Shown here piece by piece: positions 25,748 through 34,184 of a DNA stretch of 61,158 nt. The DNA is taken from NCBI GenBank assembly GCA_023701385.1, contig JAMPXC010000016.1, forward strand, positions 1-61,158. The letters are read 5' to 3'. The DNA is from Pseudobdellovibrio sp. (lineage in GTDB: Bacteria > Bdellovibrionota > Bdellovibrionia > Bdellovibrionales > Bdellovibrionaceae). The notes under the pieces are model-generated. The model saw only the letters and a list, made by a program, of their open reading frames with translations. It was not told the DNA's origin and did not search any database. How positions within the stretch are numbered: position 1 is the stretch's first letter; every line of letters starts with the position of its first letter. A program made the position numbers and the translations under genes.

Positions 25748-27063
25748 GCATCATCTCCATCTTCGGCGTCATCACCGAAAGTTGAACTGTCATTAAGTAA
25801 AGCAATTAACTTTGTACGTAATTTGTTTTTAATCACAAAAAACGACGATAAAACTGAAATCGTAAATAAAAGAATAAACACAAAGCTTGCGATATACAGA
25901 TTCCATTTTAAAACGAACTGAATTTTAGCACTCGCCCCAGGCGGGAAGAATCGAATATTAGCTGCATTTACCGCGCTTGAGACCAAAAACGAAATCACAA
26001 CACCGATGCCCATACTCATGACTGATAACAAGATACTTTCGCGCACAAAAAGCTTAACGACATCTAAGCTTTTAAAACCTACCGCACGTAATGTTCCGAT
26101 TTCACGTGTACGTTCAATAATACCCATCGTTAACGAATTAATAATTGTTAAGCTCACGGCGGTGCAAATTAAGAATAAAAAGAATCCACCCATCACGTAC
26201 AGAAATCCCATTGTTCCCTGATGAAGAGCATTGATCTCTGGCGCATCAAAGCGGTAAACATCCGTTGAATAACCTAAAGTTGAAAGTTTATCTTTAAGCT
26301 GCATAATAAATTTATCAATGGATACATCTGGCTTTAAATAGATCGAAATTGATTCGACAGCATCTGTAGCTAATAGCTCTTGAACTTTTTTAATCGGAAT
26401 AAGAACCACTGTATCTTCTAAGAACTGCATACCTGTCGTGTGCTCAGCACCAAGCTCGGCATTGATCGCATTTAAATCACCGTCCAATGAGCGCGCGGCA
26501 ATTTGAATCGTGTCATTATCTTTTAATGGGTATTTAAACGAAAGAATCTCGGCAATCTTTGGCGTAATCGAAACCGTTTCAGGGTTACGCACAAAAAGAT
26601 CCGCATTCTCACGCTGTGATGGCAGAACCCAATCCTTCGCCCACTCTAATAACATCGGCTGCGTTAAAGATTTTTGATAGGCCACCGGATCAAATCCATA
26701 GATTACAACTGGATGTGATTTTGTGCCGTTTGAAAAAAGGCCGGGAACAGAAATCTGCTGGCCTGTGTATTCAATTTGCGGTTCAAGATCAGCCATTACT
26801 TTTTTAACTTGTTCTTGCTCTTCAACACTGAACACGTATTTTTTAGGTTTAATCTGATACTGTTCAATTGCATCTTTTTTGTAGATACTGACATGACCTT
26901 TTTGGGCTGAGTAAACCGAAGTTGTATCTAGGGCCATTTTAGAACGGTAAATATAAGCACCTAAAAGATTAAGCCCGACAAAGCCCACAGTAATTGCCGC
27001 ACCCGTTGATAACGAGCGGCGTTTATTACGTAATAAATTTCTGTAGGCAAATTTCCAAATCAT
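25744..27063 (-). CDS. FtsX/LolC-type ABC permease (first of two)
   Basis: This 439-residue membrane protein has the same plan as its neighbour: an N-terminal segment (about 15-38), a periplasmic domain, three C-terminal segments, and the signature I-I-E-R-T-R-E-I-G-T-L-R-A-V-G-F. An acidic tail follows (D-D-A-E-D-G-D-D-A). The two permeases share the family but differ widely, so this is not a recent duplication. Its start overlaps the ATPase stop by four bases (27060-27063), and its stop overlaps the LolA-like start. Confidence 0.88.
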   Translation of the reverse strand: MIWKFAYRNLLRNKRRSLSTGAAITVGFVGLNLLGAYIYRSKMALDTTSVYSAQKGHVSIYKKDAIEQYQIKPKKYVFSVEEQEQVKKVMADLEPQIEYTGQQISVPGLFSNGTKSHPVVIYGFDPVAYQKSLTQPMLLEWAKDWVLPSQRENADLFVRNPETVSITPKIAEILSFKYPLKDNDTIQIAARSLDGDLNAINAELGAEHTTGMQFLEDTVVLIPIKKVQELLATDAVESISIYLKPDVSIDKFIMQLKDKLSTLGYSTDVYRFDAPEINALHQGTMGFLYVMGGFFLFLICTAVSLTIINSLTMGIIERTREIGTLRAVGFKSLDVVKLFVRESILLSVMSMGIGVVISFLVSSAVNAANIRFFPPGASAKIQFVLKWNLYIASFVFILLFTISVLSSFFVIKNKLRTKLIALLNDSSTFGDDAEDGDDA

Positions 27064-27776
27064 TGTTCGATCTGACCGTCTTTGATTTTTACAATTTTTT
27101 GCACACGGCTCATTAATTTTTCATCATGCGTGCAGAAAAAGAATGTCACATGTCTTGTGCGGTTTAACTCTAACATCAAATCAATAATTAAATTCGCTGT
27201 TTTTGAATCTAAGTTCGCTGTGGGCTCATCAGCTAAAATTAAAGCCGGTGAAGTCACAAGTGCTCGTGCAATCGCCACACGCTGACGTTGACCACCCGAT
27301 AACTGATCAGGTCTATGATGCATAAATTCAGCTAAGCCGACATCTTTTAAAGCCGCTTCAACTTTAGCTTTTCTTTCTTCAGCTTTAATATCTTTTCTGA
27401 TCGTTAACGGAAGCTCAACATTTTCATAAACATTTAATACCGGAACTAAATTGAACGACTGAAAGATAAAGCCAATTTTTTCGTTACGCAGAGCGCTTTT
27501 TTGATTTTCATTTAAATCTCTGACGTTCATGCCATCAATTAAGATATCGCCTCGATCAACACCATCTAAACAACCAATAAGATTCAGTAAAGTTGTTTTA
27601 CCCGATCCTGAAGCTCCAATAAGGGCGGTAAATTCACCTTTGGTCACAACCAAAGAAAGATTTTTAATCGCATCGACGTGGGTTTCACCCAGCTTATAAC
27701 TCTTTGATATATTTCTGATTTCTACGACTGATGACATAGAGGTATTGTCCGCTCTGTCTACATCTTTGACAACCAT
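27060..27776 (-). CDS. LolD/MacB-type ABC transporter ATP-binding protein
   Basis: This 238-residue nucleotide-binding subunit has Walker A G-A-S-G-S-G-K-T-T, the Q-loop in F-I-F-Q-S-F-N-L-V-P, the signature L-S-G-G-Q-R-Q-R, Walker B A-L-I-L-A-D-E-P-T and the H-loop T-H-D. The sequence type is that of LolD, MacB and FtsE, which drive extraction or mechanical work rather than classic import. An alternative ATG at 27737 would remove 13 residues; neither start has a clear ribosome site. It is the first gene of the operon, so the promoter should lie in 27777-27993. Confidence 0.9.
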   Translation of the reverse strand: MVVKDVDRADNTSMSSVVEIRNISKSYKLGETHVDAIKNLSLVVTKGEFTALIGASGSGKTTLLNLIGCLDGVDRGDILIDGMNVRDLNENQKSALRNEKIGFIFQSFNLVPVLNVYENVELPLTIRKDIKAEERKAKVEAALKDVGLAEFMHHRPDQLSGGQRQRVAIARALVTSPALILADEPTANLDSKTANLIIDLMLELNRTRHVTFFFCTHDEKLMSRVQKIVKIKDGQIEQ

Positions 27777-27841
27777 TTATTGTTTTCATCTAGTTCGTGT
27801 TTTCTCACCCAAACAGGCCTAAATAGAGTATCTTCTGACCC

Positions 27842-27988
27842 ATGATTGAATTTAGAAAAAGATTGTTTTTATTTTATGTTGGCTTATTTACGGTCATCTA
27901 CTTAGGTAAGCAGCTTGCTGCAGAGCAAAGTGCTATTATGGCCAAAGCCACTATCGGCCTTCAGTCATTAGTCACGTACATAAACTAG
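27842..27988 (+). CDS. Possible 48-residue single-pass membrane protein
   Basis: An ATG-to-TAG frame of 49 codons encodes a basic start (E-F-R-K-R), a hydrophobic segment of about 15 residues (L-F-L-F-Y-V-G-L-F-T-V-I-Y-L-G) and a short polar tail. It fills the 217-base gap between the ABC operon and the fatty-acid-hydroxylase gene, on the opposite strand to both. No convincing Shine-Dalgarno sequence is present, so expression is uncertain, but the composition looks protein-like. If it is not a gene, this gap holds only the ABC operon promoter. Confidence 0.4.
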   Translation: MIEFRKRLFLFYVGLFTVIYLGKQLAAEQSAIMAKATIGLQSLVTYIN

Positions 27989-27993
27989 TCTTT

Positions 27994-28734
27994 TTATTTC
28001 TTACGTTTGTCTTTGGCGTTTAAGGTTTTAAACCACAGATCCCAGCCATTAAAATACAGACCAAAATTAGAACTTGAAACTTGATGGTGAATATTATGGT
28101 GCGTTGGTGTCGTGATCCAGCGCCCCCACCAGCTATTCTGCACTTTTTCAGAAAACACTTCGTAACCTAAATGCCCCGCTAAATTAGCCATATCAGTCAA
28201 AATCAAAATCACGGCTAACATCGGCACACTCACACTCGTTACAAGAAAAAACGGAAAGAAATAAAGCATATTCGCAAATGCTTCAATCGGATGAAACGAA
28301 TATGTCGCCCAGGGTGTTGGGTTTAAGGATCTGTGGTGAACGACATGCACGTTACGATATAACCAACGGTTCTGGTGCATGATCTTATGCAGAAAATAAA
28401 AGAACGGATCATAGATCATCACATAAATTAACAACGCCACCAGATCTTTCCATAACGGCTGCTCAGCTACGATATGCACAATACCTTGTTCGTTTAATTT
28501 ATAGATTAAGAAAAAACACACAGCCTGAATCACCAGCGTGTAGGCTGAATACTTCATTTCTAATTTAACTTGTGGCTTAGCACGCTCTTGCACTTGGATT
28601 TTTTTAAACATGCTTAGCCACGACGGTTTAAGCATCCAAAAAACATAGTACGCCGATCCCATGATCGAACTATATTTAATAGCTCCAAAAGCTAAGATGG
28701 CTAAAAAAGCCAACAAGTCATTAGAGCTGATCAT
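27994..28734 (-). CDS. Fatty acid hydroxylase / sterol desaturase family membrane protein (copy 2)
   Basis: This 246-residue integral membrane diiron protein has the His boxes H-K-I-M-H, H-V-V-H-H and H-N-I-H-H, as in the PF04116 superfamily, set among four or five hydrophobic segments. The family hydroxylates or desaturates lipid tails or sterol-like substrates using O2. Its start overlaps the end of the phospholipase D-like gene by 14 bases, so the two are coupled. A related but clearly different member is encoded at 30715-31425. The substrate is unknown, but the context of a ketoacyl synthase points to an acyl or long-chain lipid. Confidence 0.88.
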   Translation of the reverse strand: MISSNDLLAFLAILAFGAIKYSSIMGSAYYVFWMLKPSWLSMFKKIQVQERAKPQVKLEMKYSAYTLVIQAVCFFLIYKLNEQGIVHIVAEQPLWKDLVALLIYVMIYDPFFYFLHKIMHQNRWLYRNVHVVHHRSLNPTPWATYSFHPIEAFANMLYFFPFFLVTSVSVPMLAVILILTDMANLAGHLGYEVFSEKVQNSWWGRWITTPTHHNIHHQVSSSNFGLYFNGWDLWFKTLNAKDKRKK

Positions 28735-30610
28735 AAAACATTCTCAGAGGTAATAATGTTGAACTATTAATTGGTAAATTCAATTCTACTGATTTATCTA
28801 ATCGCGCTGCGCTTTCAACTGAAATATCTTTTTCAAAGGCTTGCGTGGCTTGTTTAGCTAAACGAGCATGATCAAATAGAGCGATCGACTCGCCTTCCAT
28901 TTTTTCAGAGCGCGGGTGATAGTTATAACTTCCAATCAAGAATAAACGCTGGTCAACAATCATAAACTTAGAATGAAGTGTGCTGCCTTTACGTAAATAA
29001 ACTTCAGCTCCAATATCAGCTAATTTTTTTGCCGAACGCGTAATCGGTAATGCCACGACTGGTTCATCTACGCTATCCATAGAATTAGTTAAAACACGTA
29101 CACGTACGCCACGATCAACCGCAGCTTTGATTTCGCTTAAGAGCGCCGGAAACACGATCACATAGGCATTTTCAATATCCACAGTTTTTTCCGCACCACG
29201 AATAGCCTTCATCGTTGCCAATAGAATTTCGTGCTGGTCATTCACATTACTTGGTTGGTGTTCGATAATCATCGCACGACCATCAACTTTGCTAGAAACC
29301 TGCTGTTTAACTTTTACGATTTTCTTTAACTCTAGCTTCTGGTCATCAATTTGTTTATTCCATAAAATCGTAAATAACCTTTGTGTTTGTTCTGTAGTTT
29401 CACCTTCAATAGCTACGTCAGTATCACGCCATAAATTTTTAGCTTCACCCGCTTTATGACTGTAGGTATCGCCGGGGTTCATTCCACCCAGGATCGTTAA
29501 TGATTCATCGACAATTAAAATCTTACGGTGCTGCCCCATAAACGTGGCGTTCGGGTTATACCAACGAACAACTGAAACACCATTTTCCTGCATACGCTGA
29601 ACGTTTTCTTTGTAGCCTACACGGTGACTCACTTGACCATCTACGATCAAGCGCACTTTCACACCTTCTTTGGCTTTATCAATTAGCAGATCTGCTAGCT
29701 CCCGACCGGTTTTATCATCTAACACAGCCCAAGTAAGCATGTTGATCGACTCTTTGGCGTTAGCCATAGCCGAATCACGCAAAGCAAATGAGTCCGGGCC
29801 ATCAATTAACAATCTTGCGTTTTGTGTTGGGTAAAATTGCGCATTCGCTGCATCTGATAATTCAGCAAAATAATGACTGTCAGATAAACGAGTTTGTTTT
29901 TGAGCATCTTGTTCAAAACTATTTAATTTGAATTCTAATTTTTTTGAAAGATCAGTCCATGACTCTTGAGAAAACTTTCTTAATGAACGAGCCGAAGTGA
30001 TCGTGGCATCAATCGTTGATAATAACATTAGTTTTTCATCAGGTGTAATGGCTTTAACTAATGAACCCAAATGAGCATCTTTTTTAAGAGTTTCAACCAG
30101 CGTTGAAATAAACGGAACTAATTTTCCCTCGCCGTGAAGAGTGATTAAGACATTTAAAATTTCATTTTCAACAACTGTTAAATCGGTCTCAGCTAAATCA
30201 ACAATCACACTTTGACCATTCGCATTTTTAATAATACCTAACTGGGCACTTGGATTAATTAAATGGCCTTTTGAAGCCCAGATCGCGACAAGTTCTTTAA
30301 TTCTGAACCCAACATCACTGCTTACATCCGAAAAAACACTGTCTAATAAATCAAGATCAAAAATTTTAACGACTGATGGGTGCAATAACTGAATATCTAA
30401 CACTTCGTGAGAACCGCTCACCTTAGCTACAAGCTCTTGAAATTTAAGCTTTAACTCATGAGCGATATCTTCAAACATTTGCCCCACATAACCAACGCCA
30501 AAGAAGGGAGTCTCGGGTGCCTTTTCTGCTGAAAAGCCCTTATGAGGCGCTAAAATCGAAATAGTAAGGACACTGGCTAAGGCAACAGAGAGCGGTTTGT
30601 TCTTTTTCAT
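28721..30610 (-). CDS. Exported phospholipase D-like protein with two HKD motifs
   Basis: This 629-residue protein has an N-terminal signal-like segment (about residues 8-27, ending F-S-A-E) and a helical region of about 230 residues with no recognised domain. A PLD pair follows: H-R-K-I-L-I-V-D-x6-G-G-M-N near 360 and H-S-K-F-M-I-V-D-x6-G-S-Y-N near 545. Both HxKx4D motifs are complete, so catalysis is expected: phosphatidyl transfer (cardiolipin synthase-like) or phospholipid cleavage. The signal suggests action in the periplasm. The 104-base gap upstream may hold a promoter of its own. It is coupled to the downstream hydroxylase gene. Confidence 0.87.
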   Translation of the reverse strand: MKKNKPLSVALASVLTISILAPHKGFSAEKAPETPFFGVGYVGQMFEDIAHELKLKFQELVAKVSGSHEVLDIQLLHPSVVKIFDLDLLDSVFSDVSSDVGFRIKELVAIWASKGHLINPSAQLGIIKNANGQSVIVDLAETDLTVVENEILNVLITLHGEGKLVPFISTLVETLKKDAHLGSLVKAITPDEKLMLLSTIDATITSARSLRKFSQESWTDLSKKLEFKLNSFEQDAQKQTRLSDSHYFAELSDAANAQFYPTQNARLLIDGPDSFALRDSAMANAKESINMLTWAVLDDKTGRELADLLIDKAKEGVKVRLIVDGQVSHRVGYKENVQRMQENGVSVVRWYNPNATFMGQHRKILIVDESLTILGGMNPGDTYSHKAGEAKNLWRDTDVAIEGETTEQTQRLFTILWNKQIDDQKLELKKIVKVKQQVSSKVDGRAMIIEHQPSNVNDQHEILLATMKAIRGAEKTVDIENAYVIVFPALLSEIKAAVDRGVRVRVLTNSMDSVDEPVVALPITRSAKKLADIGAEVYLRKGSTLHSKFMIVDQRLFLIGSYNYHPRSEKMEGESIALFDHARLAKQATQAFEKDISVESAARLDKSVELNLPINSSTLLPLRMFYDQL

Positions 30611-30714
30611 AAGAATATCAAAGCTGCTATCCGTGTTCCAAAGTGGGTTTTGACACGTTAGTTTAGGCGCTAAAATACTGTATAAGAGTTTAACAGGTGC
30701 CCTGTTTTGCGGGG

Positions 30715-31425
30715 CTAATCTTTGGCTACGGTCTTAAAAAGCTGGTCGAACCACGGCAAGAAAAAGCCATAATTTGAATGCGGAATCTTATGGTGCAGGC
30801 TATGGCGTTTTGAAAAACTTAAAAGGCTACTTTGACCAGCCTGCGGAAAAAAATCAACATTCGAATGCCCCAAAACATTCATCGAAATACTCATCGCTGG
30901 TAGAACCATTATCGAATAAAACTGAAAGTCATGAAAAAGCATTACCACTGGCATTACGGCTCCTAAGATTACCCCTTCAGTCCAATGAAAACTGTACGCT
31001 GAAAATGGTGACGGCACAAAAGAGTAATGATGATCGACATGGTATTTGTAGAGCGATTTTAAATGAAACAAGCGATGAAATGTGTAGAAGTAAATTTCAT
31101 TCCAGAAAAACAAAACTACGACTTCGATTAAAAAAGTTGTCCACGTAAATTCAAAATTATATTTATAAATTCCACGTTTCAAGCCTTCACATAACAGAAT
31201 AGCTAAAAGTGAAAACATAAAAATCGATAAGAACGAACTTTTAATTTCAGTCTTGATTTGGCCAGGGCGAAAATCTTTATTTTGCACCTTAGGCCACAGT
31301 TTTTTTACGCAAAATAAGTAATACGAAATACTGCAAAAAGAAAAATACAGAACAGAAAAGCTAATAAAGCTTACCAAGAAAAATTGCCAGTGGTTAAGAC
31401 TTAAAACTAACTGCTCTAGATTCAT
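30715..31425 (-). CDS. Fatty acid hydroxylase / sterol desaturase family membrane protein (copy 1)
   Basis: This 236-residue membrane protein has the three His boxes H-R-L-F-H, H-V-D-H-H and H-S-L-H-H, complete for a diiron site, and about four membrane segments. It lies 3 bases after the stop of the upstream gene of unknown function, and so belongs to the same transcript as the synthase-oxidase fusion. It is only distantly similar to the second copy at 27994-28734, so two separate hydroxylation or desaturation steps are possible. The substrate is unknown. Confidence 0.88.
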   Translation of the reverse strand: MNLEQLVLSLNHWQFFLVSFISFSVLYFSFCSISYYLFCVKKLWPKVQNKDFRPGQIKTEIKSSFLSIFMFSLLAILLCEGLKRGIYKYNFEFTWTTFLIEVVVLFFWNEIYFYTFHRLFHLKSLYKYHVDHHYSFVPSPFSAYSFHWTEGVILGAVMPVVMLFHDFQFYSIMVLPAMSISMNVLGHSNVDFFPQAGQSSLLSFSKRHSLHHKIPHSNYGFFLPWFDQLFKTVAKD

Positions 31426-31428
31426 GAC

Positions 31429-32325
31429 TTAGGCGCTTTTCATTTTTTCGCGCTGTTCAAGCTTCTTCATCACTAAAAACCAATGCCCCATCTCAGTCGA
31501 TAGGCCATGCAAAACTAAGCGAAAACCTGCACTTAAAGTGATTAAAGAAACCAGCGGATGTTTGTTATTCACTAACACTAAATGTTGATGTGAATTTAAA
31601 ATCGTAGCCGCATACACACCAATTGTCTCATCTAATTGCAACGAATTCGTGGCGCGCCAGAAATCATTATCTGTTAAGAAAAACTGATAAACCGGAGTGT
31701 ATAGCTCAATCGCCGTTTCTAAATCGATAAAGTTAAAGAACCCATCTTTCGGCATTTCGATATCAAATTCACCTTCGGTTAGCATTGAAAAATCAGGCTT
31801 TTCCAAAGGTTTAATCTTAAGGCCCTTTTCACGCAGCTCTTTATTTAAATTAATAACGAAGTTAAAAAGATTTAAATCATGAGTTAAGAATAAATTATTT
31901 TTCAAATCTTCTAAATTTTTAGGGCGCAGGGGATTCATCGGTACTTTTACGCCAGGAACATTTCCACCCACAAAAGCTAAAATCTCAGAGCCCAACCAGA
32001 AGTGACGTAAGATCAGATAATTCGCTTCTTTTTTTACGAAATACTTTAAGCCCCAGTAAATAAGTTGATGCAGTAGTCGCGAAGCGCGCCAATCAATCGG
32101 CGACAACGCTTTAATAACCTGAAAAATAACAATCAAAACTTTTGAAAACACACGCGCAAACGGTAGAACAAATTGACGTGAATTTGAACTAGAGTTCGTT
32201 AACCACAATGTTTTAGCTGAAGGACGAATTGGTGTACTTTGATCTAGATACAGCGCATGCCACGGACTTGGATCATCCGGATCATGCTGCATATTTGCGA
32301 ACATGTCTTCTGGTTTCAGCATCAT
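31429..32325 (-). CDS. Helical protein of unknown function in the lipid operon
   Basis: This is a 298-residue protein without a signal peptide. A hydrophobic stretch (about residues 60-80) and a long amphipathic middle suggest membrane association. Acid/His combinations occur in K-K-E-A-N-Y-L-I-L-R-H-F-W and, near the C-terminus, H-G-L-S-T-E-M-G-H-W, which could bind metal, but this is speculative. It may belong to a family known only by a DUF number that travels with ketoacyl synthase genes. The ATG at 32325 overlaps the stop of the fusion gene by four bases with GGGAGC upstream; a GTG 15 bases earlier is less likely. Confidence 0.7.
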   Translation of the reverse strand: MMLKPEDMFANMQHDPDDPSPWHALYLDQSTPIRPSAKTLWLTNSSSNSRQFVLPFARVFSKVLIVIFQVIKALSPIDWRASRLLHQLIYWGLKYFVKKEANYLILRHFWLGSEILAFVGGNVPGVKVPMNPLRPKNLEDLKNNLFLTHDLNLFNFVINLNKELREKGLKIKPLEKPDFSMLTEGEFDIEMPKDGFFNFIDLETAIELYTPVYQFFLTDNDFWRATNSLQLDETIGVYAATILNSHQHLVLVNNKHPLVSLITLSAGFRLVLHGLSTEMGHWFLVMKKLEQREKMKSA

Positions 32326-34145
32326 AGAACTTGCTCCCACTGTGCATGATAAAGCTCGGCCACTTTTTTCGCTGTAGCAAGAATGTCATCGCAAGCTTTT
32401 GGCTCTAACGTTAAGGCTAATTCAACAGCATTGGCCCAACGCTCTAAGTGCTTCACGTCGTTTTCGCCGTGATACTCTAAGAACTTAAATACGTTCATTT
32501 GCAGATTTAGGCTCTTTTTTAAGAATGGCAACATCGTCGGAATAATCTTCTGACCCGTTCCTTCGATAATAAAAATACCCCCTAATAAGCCCAATGGGTT
32601 TTCTGAGTTTGCACGCTCATACATGTACTTATTCAGCGCTTCACCACCAGGGTTGCGCTTCAGATCATCGATATCTTTTTTACCACCCGAATTTTGGTAA
32701 TCGGCGTATAAAACTTTGAAATCGAACTGTTCTTCACCGGCATGTTCTTCGATCAGCTCTTGAATACCTTCAAACTTATTTGAAAGATTTGAAATTGCCG
32801 TGCGCATCCATTTAGAACCTTCACGCACTTGCGGAATCCAGTTTTCCATCCACTGCTGGTAATTTTCTACAGTAAATTCATTGTTAAAAATTTTATGGGC
32901 AAATTCAGTGCGGTAAACACTTGAACGGTAATTGTGCCAAACACTGCCTAGTTCTAATAATAAATTTTCAACTAGTTTGCGTTCTGGTTTAGGTCTTGAA
33001 ATTTGTGGAGCTTTGCCGTTTTCTAAAACTTCAAATAACATAAAAGAAACCGTAAAGCGGCCTGATTCAGGAATAAAACAAAGAATCTTTTCGCCAGCTT
33101 TTGGTTTTTTCGTTTTCATAAACTCATCAAGCATAATGAAAATCGAAGCAGCGCCCGTATTCCCTTTTGTTGTTAAATTAGAAAACCATTTTTCAGACGG
33201 GATTCTTAATCCCGCTTTATCCATTAAGGTATTCACTACACCAGAGAATCTTTCTGAAGAGTAATGGCATAAGAAATGATCTACGTGATTTGGATCAATT
33301 TCATTTTTTAAAACTAAGTTAATAAATTCACTGATACCTACGTCGAACAAGTTAGGTAATAAACGAATATCTTGACGAAGTAAGAATGAACCTGCTTTTT
33401 CGGCTTCCTGTAATGACGAATAATCTAAATAACTTTTTTTAGATTCATTCCACGGAGAACCGATCTGCATACATGTCGGATAATCACCACTGAAAGATTT
33501 TAAATGAATCCAATCAAGCTTTAGCGAAACACCCGTTTCACGTGGTTTATTTTCAAATAGTACCGCACCCGATCCATCAGACAACATCCAACGTAAAAAG
33601 TGTGAATCGAAATCTAAATTCTCTTCGATTTGCTGAAAGCGCGAAGCTTTAAATAAACGTGACGGAAATTCAGTCGCCAACGCCACCGAACGATTAAACT
33701 CACCGAGCTCAACCACCGAAGCTGCCGCTTTCATCGCAGCCACACCCGAAGCACAGATGCCGTTAAAGCTCATCGTTTGCATCGGTGCCGCACGTAACTG
33801 CCCTTGCACAAGATTGGCAAAACCAGGTGCTGCTAAATCAGCCCCGACTGTTCCCGTGGCTAAAAACGGAATGTCATTCATTTTAACGCCGGTATTTTCT
33901 AAAGTATTTTCGATGGCTTTAATTGCCATATCTGAAGATGAAAACTGAGTACGGCCTTCTTTGTCGATCCCGTAGTGACGAGATTTAATCCCGTTTTCGG
34001 CTAAGATTCTGCGTTTGATACGACTTGATTGTGTATTGATCGAACCAATGTAGGCATCCATCTCGTCATTGTTGACGGCTGGCCCTGGTAAAAAAGATCC
34101 TGTTGAATTCAAATAAACATTTTTAAAATACGCAGGCATTCGCAC
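32322..34145 (-). CDS. Ketoacyl-ACP synthase III fused to a heme-oxygenase-like diiron domain
   Basis: This 607-residue chain has two parts. Residues 1-375 are a KAS III/FabH-type thiolase fold with the catalytic triad intact: Cys131 in N-G-I-C-A-S-G, His294 in L-C-H-Y-S-S, and Asn329 in G-N-T-G-A-A-S. Residues about 390-607 look like an iron-containing redox enzyme of the heme-oxygenase-like (HDO/PqqC-TenA) fold, with I-E-E-H-A-G-E-E near 465-472 and an H-x3-D-x2-H helix near 559-567. The first half should condense acyl groups; the second could oxidise, decarboxylate or desaturate the product. It is the first gene of the lipid operon. Confidence 0.85.
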   Translation of the reverse strand: MRMPAYFKNVYLNSTGSFLPGPAVNNDEMDAYIGSINTQSSRIKRRILAENGIKSRHYGIDKEGRTQFSSSDMAIKAIENTLENTGVKMNDIPFLATGTVGADLAAPGFANLVQGQLRAAPMQTMSFNGICASGVAAMKAAASVVELGEFNRSVALATEFPSRLFKASRFQQIEENLDFDSHFLRWMLSDGSGAVLFENKPRETGVSLKLDWIHLKSFSGDYPTCMQIGSPWNESKKSYLDYSSLQEAEKAGSFLLRQDIRLLPNLFDVGISEFINLVLKNEIDPNHVDHFLCHYSSERFSGVVNTLMDKAGLRIPSEKWFSNLTTKGNTGAASIFIMLDEFMKTKKPKAGEKILCFIPESGRFTVSFMLFEVLENGKAPQISRPKPERKLVENLLLELGSVWHNYRSSVYRTEFAHKIFNNEFTVENYQQWMENWIPQVREGSKWMRTAISNLSNKFEGIQELIEEHAGEEQFDFKVLYADYQNSGGKKDIDDLKRNPGGEALNKYMYERANSENPLGLLGGIFIIEGTGQKIIPTMLPFLKKSLNLQMNVFKFLEYHGENDVKHLERWANAVELALTLEPKACDDILATAKKVAELYHAQWEQVL

Positions 34146-34184
34146 TCCTTGGACGGACTAATACACTGCTAATATTTTAAACTA

